A DNA stretch of 64,000 bases from Farysia itapuensis. Its lineage: Eukaryota; Basidiomycota; Ustilaginomycetes; Ustilaginales; Ustilaginaceae. Below, one piece after another: positions 57,801-64,000 of the stretch. The translations under genes were made by a program, and so were the position numbers. Position 1 is the stretch's first letter, and each line of letters opens with the position of its first letter. The notes beneath the pieces are model-generated. The model worked only from the letters and a program-made list of their open reading frames with translations. It had not been told where the DNA came from and made no database searches. The stretch spans positions 372,001 to 436,000 of the forward strand of contig JALBYC010000010.1 of NCBI GenBank assembly GCA_023212645.1, written 5' to 3'.

Positions 57801-59594
57801 CGGAAGCGTGGTCGAAACAATATAGAAGGCAGGGACGGCTATGAGGGCTGACGCTTCCGTCGGTCGTGGGTACGCGGCTTTGGGATGTGATGTAACGCGC
57901 AGTCGCACATCTTCCTTTCCACCAAGCGGAGTTGCAGGACCTGCAATAAAAATATCGTAATCGGTAGCCATGGCTTTCTCGTGTTCTGGCACAATTGCAA
58001 GTCGATCCTCGCCGAGCACAGCCTCGACAGCTAAACGTTCATCCTCTCGCTTGCTTGCACTCGCTTCGGCTTCCTGTTCGTCGGTGTGTGTTGTCGCAAA
58101 CTCGAGAACGTCGGCAGAGCTCCAACCTTGCTCGCTGACGTGATCCCAGCCAGCCAGTTGTCGAGTGAGCATTTCGAGGACGAGTCCTTCTCGAACTTGT
58201 CGTGACAGCTGGGCGCCTGAAGAAGCCTCCGCCCTCACAATTCTCTTGAAGCACTTTTCAACGCTGTGGCGCGGATAGCCAGCCTGCTTCGATATTCGAT
58301 CGACTGCCCACCCTACCGCCAAGGCATCTCCGCCCGATCCAGCCTTGAGAGCAGTGACGAACTTCTCGGAAGACGAGCTTGGCTTAAATCGCAGAGGGAG
58401 ATCCTCTTCGGGTGTGTAAAGCATAAGGTATTCTAAGGCGGCTTCTCGATCTGGCAGACTGGCCGCAGAAGCTAGCATTGGATCGATTCGCGTACCTGTT
58501 TTTGACAGGCCTGTATCTGATAGCGCCTCTCTCGCTGACACTAGCCATCGAACAGCGCTTCTCGCGTGCCCCGGTCGGAAGCCCAGGGTTGATAACTCTT
58601 TCTCGAGTACGGACTCATTGATCTTTCTCGAGGGGGTCGAAGCGCCATCCTCTGATGGCTTCCCTTCCTCATCCAGATTGAGTGGAGCATTGCAGGCTTC
58701 CGGAAAGATGCTCATAGCTGCACGTATCGTTGCTTCGATCTTTTCACGGAGTGTACTTGCGAGGCGCACCTCGCGTGCTTGCTGCCACGCTTTGCTTAGC
58801 GATTTGCCTGTAGCAGTCAACTTGCCATCAGATCGTCCCGCATCGCCACGCTCAGCCGCTTCGGCAGCAAGCGCTACTTCTTTCTCTTTGCGTGCCTTCT
58901 CCGCATCTCGCTTCGCTTGGGCTTCGAAAGGGTCTGACTCCCACATCCAGTCTTGATGGCTTGGTGCCTGTTTCTTGTAAGCTTCTAACTGCAGCCAGTA
59001 CTCGCGTGGGCCTGGCGGAAGCGCTAGATGAAGGGACAAGGCATTAAAGATGCGGAACAGTGCATATGTTGCGGCCCAGTGCTTGGCTTCCAAGCTGGAC
59101 TGACATTCGAGACGAAGGCCGGGCTCCTTCGGCTCCATAGACACGGTGAATGGGTTGCTCGCGTCTTTCTTGTTGATCTTGTGGAGAATGACAACGGCCG
59201 AGTAGCCACTTTTGTGACGCCGTGGCTCTACTATTGGCTTTTCCCATCCGGAGAGCTTCTGAGTGCGCTCATAGAGCATGTTGAGAGGCGTCTTGCTACC
59301 GGGAGGAAACAGCATCTCCCGATGGGCAGACTGGGTGGTCAGACTCGGTTGCGCAGCCGAGGTGGAAGCCGCAGGGCTAGCTGCTTTACCATCGCCATTC
59401 TGCTTGCTAGCGGATGCTGCCGATGCTGCAACTGCGGCCTCCTGCTCTTTCTTCTGTAGATATTCCTTGCCGGCCTTTGTGTACGATGGTGGTGGTTTAG
59501 GGCCACCTCCTTTGACCCAGTCTGGAAGCGGAGAAGCCTTCGACGAGGTCGTGCCGCTTGACTTGATGGCCGGGTTCTTCTTTCGCTGCCCCAT
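54879..59594 (-). CDS. DEAH-box RNA helicase of the DHX29/DHX57 group
   Basis: 1571 residues from the ATG at 59594 (MGQRKKNPAIKSSG); the frame is open upstream but without an ATG. N-terminal basic region, a double-stranded-RNA-binding-like segment near 110-200, a coiled charged region at about 225-260 (FEAQAKRDAEKARKEKE), and an RWD-like domain at about 530-690. The helicase core has GETGCGKTTQVPQF near 755, VDEVHERNVDSDF near 870, and QRRGRAGRVRAGECFRLYTR near 1130. HA2 and OB-fold domains follow (about 1200-1560). DEVH rather than DEAH is used, as in related proteins (yeast YLR419W, human DHX29 and DHX57). DHX29 helps 43S scanning on structured mRNAs; the yeast homologue is less well understood. 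Cytoplasmic location is likely. Confidence 0.9.
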   Translation of the reverse strand: MGQRKKNPAIKSSGTTSSKASPLPDWVKGGGPKPPPSYTKAGKEYLQKKEQEAAVAASAASASKQNGDGKAASPAASTSAAQPSLTTQSAHREMLFPPGSKTPLNMLYERTQKLSGWEKPIVEPRRHKSGYSAVVILHKINKKDASNPFTVSMEPKEPGLRLECQSSLEAKHWAATYALFRIFNALSLHLALPPGPREYWLQLEAYKKQAPSHQDWMWESDPFEAQAKRDAEKARKEKEVALAAEAAERGDAGRSDGKLTATGKSLSKAWQQAREVRLASTLREKIEATIRAAMSIFPEACNAPLNLDEEGKPSEDGASTPSRKINESVLEKELSTLGFRPGHARSAVRWLVSAREALSDTGLSKTGTRIDPMLASAASLPDREAALEYLMLYTPEEDLPLRFKPSSSSEKFVTALKAGSGGDALAVGWAVDRISKQAGYPRHSVEKCFKRIVRAEASSGAQLSRQVREGLVLEMLTRQLAGWDHVSEQGWSSADVLEFATTHTDEQEAEASASKREDERLAVEAVLGEDRLAIVPEHEKAMATDYDIFIAGPATPLGGKEDVRLRVTSHPKAAYPRPTEASALIAVPAFYIVSTTLPSYLKLALVQHLLRCFHDDGVDYRPDWREMLDAGEGGVILAMVEELESRWATIVDNPPLLNDVMQHLVGPKASASISTDATPDPSRPSTPNAMRAKRIHRAPRQLQRDTAIDSRLKVQQESLHSSPSYGSMKNVRRSLPAFAAANEILKLIRSNRVVIIAGETGCGKTTQVPQFILDDAIAQGCGSECNIVVTQPRRVSAIGVASRVATERGENLDIKSKQVDQGSLVGYAIRGERRATKDCRLLFTTTGVLLRRLGPGGDKDLNGISHVIVDEVHERNVDSDFLLLELRELIRRNPKIRVVLMSATINQETFSAYFGGAPCMSIPGRTFPVEDYYLEDIVRESGFQPSGNEYRGGGPRGGKQLEDEMVKLRSQLQATNLDDNTVRAVENLSRSGGRISYELVGSAVRYVVERAQEQEALGLADATVGGAILVFLPGVGEIRQAMDAIALSLRGDKVDIMPLHANLSPDEQRKVFLPVKAGRRKIVVSTNVAETSITIPDVSYVVDTGRVKETRFEPETGLTRLVECWASRAACRQRRGRAGRVRAGECFRLYTRFVEDTHMSPQQTPEMRRVPLESLFLEVKSMRDDEDVQAYLNKALDPPSVASMDAALRNLIEVGAIHGDDGFKSRLTPLGRHLAQLPLDLRLAKLLIMATIFGCLGPMLTVASIMSCKPLFSAPFEKREQVSQARSGFAANMRSDLLADAAAFNEWQMMRGRRCSNAEIRQFCESNYLSMSTLRDIQTTRTDLLSHLQEMGFVSFSYNAFGEYDHPQLDTNASHVGLLRAVILAGLWPSIIRIDLPSAKFDQSSSGTVQREAEARQVKYFDRQGRVFLHPSSTLFSCSKGFQSSYLASFSKSSSGAGTDSKVYLRDATEVPLFGLLLFGGKIKINHFAGGISIGSNMTKANSEDDSNNGPWVRLRANARIGVLCAQLRRLLDAVLENAIDSPQDMHSTGDAATAELIQVIGQVLERDGMD

Positions 59595-59922
59595 TGGAGC
59601 TTCCTTGAGCGAGCACTGCGCCGTGCAGTAGCGATCTTGCCTTGACAGACTTGAGCGGCGAGCGGACACCGGCAAAAGTTGGAAGATCTGGAATGTTCAA
59701 CTTTCACATCGCCGATGCGACATGCGAGTCCCGATGCGAGATGGAATTGTCCGTTCATCGCATTTCTATGTGACGCTCAAGCGGTCATCTCGCATCCACA
59801 CAGCCGCACTCCACGCGTGGACCCTTCGCTTGTCGCCTTCCACAATCGTCTCCTCTTGACATTCATTCCATCCGTCCTTCTTTCGTCCACTCTTTCAAAC
59901 TGTATACATCGTCTGCGCCACT
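59595..59922. other. Divergent region between the RNA helicase and myosin I genes
   Basis: 328 bp. A pyrimidine-rich stretch precedes the myosin ATG on the plus strand. No TATA box or repeat was recognised. Confidence 0.5.
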
Positions 59923-62900
59923 ATGGCCATTTCGAAGAAAGCCGGCGGTAAGAAGGCTGGCGCGACTTCCAAGCCGCCGCCTGCCAAGTCTAGCGGTGGT
60001 GGTGTCGTCAGGGGCGGCGTCGCTAAAGCAGACTGGAGAGAAGGCTTCAAAAAGGCGCAAGCGGGCGTCTCTGACATGACGCTACTCTCAAAGGTGTCCA
60101 ACGAGGCTGTCAACGAAAACCTGCAGAAACGCTTCCAGAATCAAGAGATCTATACCTACATTGGCAATGTGCTTATCTCGGTGAACCCCTTCCGAGATCT
60201 TGGCATCTACACGGAAGAGATACTTCAATCATATCAAGGCAAGAATCGTCTGGAAATGACACCGCACGTCTATGCTATTGCCGAAGGCGCCTATTACAAC
60301 ATGAACGCCTACAAGGAGAATCAGTGTGTCATCATCTCGGGCGAGTCCGGCGCCGGCAAGACTGAGGCTGCGAAGCGCATCATGCAGTACATCGCTGCGG
60401 TCAGCGGTGGAACTGGAACTGGCATTCAAGACATCAAAGACATGGTCTTGGCAACCAATCCACTCCTCGAGAGTTTCGGATGTGCCAAAACGCTGCGTAA
60501 CAACAATAGCTCGAGGCACGGCAAGTATCTCGAGATCATGTTCAACGCACAAGGTGAGCCGATCGGAGCCAATATCACCAACTATCTACTCGAGAAGAAC
60601 CGCGTAGTACAACAGATCCGGGACGAACGCAACTTCCACATCTTCTATCAATTTACTAAGGCTGCCTCGGCTGCGCATCGCGAGAACTACGGAATCCAGG
60701 GCCCTGAAGCGTATGCTTACACTGCCAACAGCAAATGTCTAGATGTCAATGGCATCGACGACACCGCCGACTATCGCGAAACCATCAGCGCTATGAACAC
60801 GATCGGTCTAACCTCAGAGGAGCAGGACAACATCTTCCGGATGATTGCTGCTATCCTCTGGATTGGCAACGTGCAATACGTTGAGAACGCTGAAGGCAAC
60901 GCCGAGATCGCAGACGCAGCTGTTCCGGAGTTTGTTGCCTACTTGCTCGAGGTCGATGCGGGCAACGTCGACAAAGCGCTCACTCAGCGAATTATCGAGA
61001 CACAGCGAGGCGGCCGCAGAGGCTCAGTGTACGAAGTGCCCTTGAACCCGAGTCAAGCAGCAGCTGCTAGAGACGCGCTGGCCAAGGCCATCTATAACAA
61101 CATGTTTGACTGGATCGTTGAGCGAATCAACCAGTCGATGAATGCGCGCAGCGCTACGTCCAACATTATTGGAGTACTCGACATCTACGGCTTCGAGATC
61201 TTTGACAACAACTCCTTTGAGCAACTGTGCATCAACTACGTCAATGAAAAGCTGCAACAAATCTTCATCGAACTGACCCTCAAGAAGGAGCAGGAAGAGT
61301 ACGCGTTTGAGCAGATCCAGTGGACGCCAATCAAATACTTCAACAACAAGATCGTGTGCGATCTCATCGAAGAAAAGCGGCCTCCAGGTATCTTTTCGGC
61401 CCTCAACGATGCTTGTGCTACTGCACATGCTGACCCAACAGCAGCCGACAACTCCTTCATCCAGCGGACAGGTATGCTCTCGGCGAATCCTCACTTTGAC
61501 TCGCGCGGTTCCAAGTTCCTCATCAAACATTATGCTGGTGACGTGATGTACAACGTGCAGGGTATGACTGACAAGAACAAGGACTCTCTACTCAAGGACA
61601 TCCTCGATCTAGTTGATTCGAGCGCAAACCAGTACCTACAGAAGCTCTTCCCGGACCGACCTGATCCCGATAGCAAGAAGCGTCCTCCCACAGCTGGAGA
61701 CAGGATTAAGTCGAGTGCCAACGCACTTGTCGTCAACCTTATGAAGGCACAGCCGTCCTACATCCGCACTATCAAGCCGAACCAGAACAAGAGCCCGACC
61801 GAGTACGACAACCAGGCGATTCTTCACCAGATCAAGTACCTCGGTCTACAGGAGAATATTCGAGTTCGACGAGCCGGGTTTGCCTATCGAAACACCTTCG
61901 AGAAAATGGTGGAACGATTTTACCTCTTGTCCCCTTCCACATCGTACGCCGGCGAGTACACGTGGCAAGGCGACCCTCGTAGTGGCTGCGAGCAAATTCT
62001 GACCGACACTGGTATTGCACGCGAAGAATGGCAGATGGGTGTGACTAAAGCGTTCATCAAGAATCCCGAGACGCTCTTTGCCCTCGAGACGATGCGAGAC
62101 CGCTACTGGCACAACATGGCTATGCGAATTCAACGGGCTTACCGCAACTATCTGCGGTACAAAGAAGAGTGCGCACGACGCATCCAGCGGATGTGGCGCA
62201 ACAACAAGGAGAAGCTCGCGTACAGTCAGCTGCGAGACTACGGACACCAGGTTCTCGCCTCGCGAAAAGAGCGTCGTCGTTTCTCGCTTCTTGGCCAGAG
62301 AAAGTTCATGGGCGACTACCTAGATGTTGGTGGACCCGCTGGCCGAGGTGGAGGCAGCGCTGAGGGCCAGATGCTCCGACAAGCTGCTAATATTGGCGCA
62401 GGCGAGGAGGTCGCGTTTAGCAGTCGTATCCAGTTGTTGGTCTCACGTCTTGGTCGATCCAGTGTGCGAAGTCCCCGCTTCTTCATCATGACGGACAAAG
62501 CGGTATACATCTTGGTTACGCAGATGCTCAACAAGCAGGTGCAAACGACGTGCGAGCGCAAGATCAACCTCAGCACCATTAATGCTGCCGGTCTCTCCAA
62601 CTTGCGGGACGACTGGGTCGTGCTGAACGTCAGGAATGCCGAAGAGCCGGACCCAGTATTCCACTGTTACTTCAAAACCGAATTGGTGACACATCTCTTG
62701 CAACGGACTAATGGAGGTGTCAACGTCAACGTGTCCAATTCGCTAGAGTACTCGAAGAAGAAGGACAAGAAGGCGCTCATCACCTTCAAGAAGGATGAGA
62801 CCGTGAAGAAGGACGACATGTACAAGAGCAGTACCGTCACAGTCTGCTCTGGAGAGCCTCCAAACAGCGTGTCCAGGCCAGCACCTAGGAGAAAGCCGGG

Positions 62901-63735
62901 TGTGGTTCGCCCAATTACGCAGGGCAAGCTTCTGCGGGCAGGTGGACCATCGAATGCGAACAACAAACCCAAGCCACGTGCTGTACCACGATCCACGCCG
63001 ACCGCTGCCAAGCTACCCGTCAGCAAGTCTGCCAATGTCGCAGCTCTGCCCGTTGCGTCAACGCAACGATCGTCAGGCGCACCTCCTCCACCTCCACCGC
63101 CGCCTGCTGCTGCTGCTCCAGCAGAGCCGCAAGTGCCCCGATACAAGGCGCTGTACGCATTCGCCACCGACCAGAGTGGCGAAATGGCTCTGGAGAAGGA
63201 CGACATTGTGGAAGTGACGCAGAAAGACGACAGTGGCTCTGGCTGGTGGCTAGTCAAGAAAGGAGGTGTCGAAGGCTGGGCACCATCCAACTATCTTGAG
63301 CTCATCCCTCAAGCGCCACCAAAGCCGAAGGCTGCTCCTGCTCCCCCGGCGAAGAGAGCACCTCCGCCGGCTCCCTCTGGTGGAAGCTCAGGCACATCGA
63401 CACCCACCGGCAATCGTCCGTCGGTCGCACCCAAGCCCGCTCTGCAGCCCAAGCCGGCTGCTAAGCCGACTCCAGTGACTCGTGAGCGCCCAGCGTCTGT
63501 TCAAGCGGACGCCACCGCTGCACCGGTCTCTGTGATGCCAGGCATGGGCGCTCCGGGTGGATTTGCCGCTGTCCTCGCCAAGAAAAAAGCAGAGAATGCG
63601 GCTGCCGCAGCCTCGGCCAACGGTAACAGCAATGGAGCCGCTGCCCCTGCTGCTCCGGCTGCAACTCGACCGCCTGTCGCTGCCAAGCCGGCAACGAATG
63701 GGCGAGCCATGCCTCCACCCCCTCCGCGTCGTTGA
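59923..63735 (+). CDS. MYO1: Class I myosin with TH1 and SH3 tail
   Basis: 1270 residues, one exon. Basic N-terminus, motor domain at about 38-720 with P-loop GESGAGKT near 140, then [20 protein letters not shown] and the [16 protein letters not shown] segment. The TEDS site is Ser368 in [11 protein letters not shown], so motor activity probably needs a PAK-type kinase. Two IQ motifs (about 730-765), TH1 lipid-binding domain (about 770-980), Pro-rich TH2, SH3 at about 1071-1126 ([12 protein letters not shown] to GWWLV and NYLELI). A connector-like [15 protein letters not shown] segment lies near 1212. The chain ends in PPPPPRR and lacks the acidic DDW-type Arp2/3-activating end of yeast Myo3/Myo5. 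Role: endocytic actin patches and membrane internalisation. Confidence 0.95.
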   Translation: MAISKKAGGKKAGATSKPPPAKSSGGGVVRGGVAKADWREGFKKAQAGVSDMTLLSKVSNEAVNENLQKRFQNQEIYTYIGNVLISVNPFRDLGIYTEEILQSYQGKNRLEMTPHVYAIAEGAYYNMNAYKENQCVIISGESGAGKTEAAKRIMQYIAAVSGGTGTGIQDIKDMVLATNPLLESFGCAKTLRNNNSSRHGKYLEIMFNAQGEPIGANITNYLLEKNRVVQQIRDERNFHIFYQFTKAASAAHRENYGIQGPEAYAYTANSKCLDVNGIDDTADYRETISAMNTIGLTSEEQDNIFRMIAAILWIGNVQYVENAEGNAEIADAAVPEFVAYLLEVDAGNVDKALTQRIIETQRGGRRGSVYEVPLNPSQAAAARDALAKAIYNNMFDWIVERINQSMNARSATSNIIGVLDIYGFEIFDNNSFEQLCINYVNEKLQQIFIELTLKKEQEEYAFEQIQWTPIKYFNNKIVCDLIEEKRPPGIFSALNDACATAHADPTAADNSFIQRTGMLSANPHFDSRGSKFLIKHYAGDVMYNVQGMTDKNKDSLLKDILDLVDSSANQYLQKLFPDRPDPDSKKRPPTAGDRIKSSANALVVNLMKAQPSYIRTIKPNQNKSPTEYDNQAILHQIKYLGLQENIRVRRAGFAYRNTFEKMVERFYLLSPSTSYAGEYTWQGDPRSGCEQILTDTGIAREEWQMGVTKAFIKNPETLFALETMRDRYWHNMAMRIQRAYRNYLRYKEECARRIQRMWRNNKEKLAYSQLRDYGHQVLASRKERRRFSLLGQRKFMGDYLDVGGPAGRGGGSAEGQMLRQAANIGAGEEVAFSSRIQLLVSRLGRSSVRSPRFFIMTDKAVYILVTQMLNKQVQTTCERKINLSTINAAGLSNLRDDWVVLNVRNAEEPDPVFHCYFKTELVTHLLQRTNGGVNVNVSNSLEYSKKKDKKALITFKKDETVKKDDMYKSSTVTVCSGEPPNSVSRPAPRRKPGVVRPITQGKLLRAGGPSNANNKPKPRAVPRSTPTAAKLPVSKSANVAALPVASTQRSSGAPPPPPPPPAAAAPAEPQVPRYKALYAFATDQSGEMALEKDDIVEVTQKDDSGSGWWLVKKGGVEGWAPSNYLELIPQAPPKPKAAPAPPAKRAPPPAPSGGSSGTSTPTGNRPSVAPKPALQPKPAAKPTPVTRERPASVQADATAAPVSVMPGMGAPGGFAAVLAKKKAENAAAAASANGNSNGAAAPAAPAATRPPVAAKPATNGRAMPPPPPRR

Positions 63736-63809
63736 TCTCCCTTTCCGTTCTATTGAATGCACAAACATGCAACGTATGCAACATCAGTGTCACAGGCTCA
63801 CAGCATATA

Positions 63810-63914
63810 AGCCTATGAGCACGATATGAGCATGTGAGCATGAGCATAGGAGATATATGAGCATATGTGAGCATGACCTGTAGTATAAGGATCTGACCTG
63901 TAGTGTATAGGATC
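63810..63914. repeat. GAGCAT-rich and tandem 20/21-bp repeats downstream of MYO1
   Basis: Between about 63816 and 63873 the word GAGCAT recurs (five copies). It is followed directly by two near-identical units TGACCTGTAGTATAAGGATC (63874-63893) and TGACCTGTAGTGTATAGGATC (63894-63914). The second unit differs by one inserted base and one or two changes. A small local tandem duplication, AT-rich compared with its surroundings. Confidence 0.75.
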
Positions 63915-64000
63915 TGACATGGCGTAAGAATGTTTTCGAGCTTTCGCCCGAAAGAATAGCCGCGAAAATCTTCCGAGTCACCTCAGTCACGTAGCTGTGA

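Noticed and set aside
1..64000. tRNA, rRNA, CRISPR arrays and transposon genes
   Set aside because: I looked for B-box-like sequences, regular spaced repeats and reverse transcriptase or transposase motifs on both strands and saw none that hold up. A covariance-model search would be needed to exclude small RNAs.

Overview
The window is nuclear DNA of a basidiomycete fungus, most probably a smut of the Ustilaginales (Ustilago/Sporisorium type). Large, mostly intronless ORFs lie on both strands, the few introns are short GT..AG introns, and inter-gene gaps are small. Fungus-specific genes (elongation factor 3, ERG26, a Bni1/SepA-type formin, myosin I with TH1-SH3 tail) sit beside Ser/Ala-rich disordered insertions of the kind seen in smut proteins. 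No tRNA, rRNA, transposon or CRISPR array was recognised. The species assignment is inference, since no marker gene was compared.

Layout: about 23 supported protein genes, often in alternating orientation. 0-13 kb: a 3'-truncated mitochondrial Mg2+ channel gene (MRS2, -), a diaphanous-related formin (+), and a long HECT_2/UBE3D-like protein (-) whose last exon is separated from its main exon by an intron of about 580 bp. 13-26.5 kb: an SPX-EXS phosphate transporter (SYG1/XPR1, -) divergent from a four-exon RBM18 gene (+), mitochondrial ribosomal protein uS15m (+), exocyst subunit EXO84 (-) divergent from DOP1 (+). 26.5-34 kb: a secreted subtilase (+), a small secreted cysteine-containing protein (-), and translation elongation factor 3 (-). 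34-43.5 kb: the TFIIH helicase RAD3/XPD (+, two introns), an MFS transporter (-), the H/ACA snoRNP assembly factor SHQ1 (-), and a secreted or vacuolar alkaline phosphatase (+). 43.5-46.2 kb: two orphan genes, a 110-residue protein (+) and a seven-TM protein (-). 46.5-64 kb: a DDM1/HELLS/Irc5 chromatin remodeller (+), a class V aminotransferase (-), ERG26 (-), uroporphyrinogen-III synthase HEM4 (+), a DHX29/DHX57-like RNA helicase (-), and myosin I (+).

Most genes are housekeeping (actin and polarised growth, exocytosis and Golgi trafficking, translation, repair, haem and sterol synthesis). They do not form one pathway. The accessory-looking parts are the small secreted protein next to the subtilase at 26.8-30.2 kb and the orphan pair at 43.9-46.1 kb. 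Regulatory-looking DNA includes a perfect CRE palindrome between SYG1 and RBM18, a repeat-rich segment with four CAGCTG boxes upstream of the remodeller, and three CACGTT-type sites upstream of the alkaline phosphatase. I found no convincing wholly new system. The best leads are the orphan seven-TM gene, the small secreted protein and the extended HECT_2 protein.
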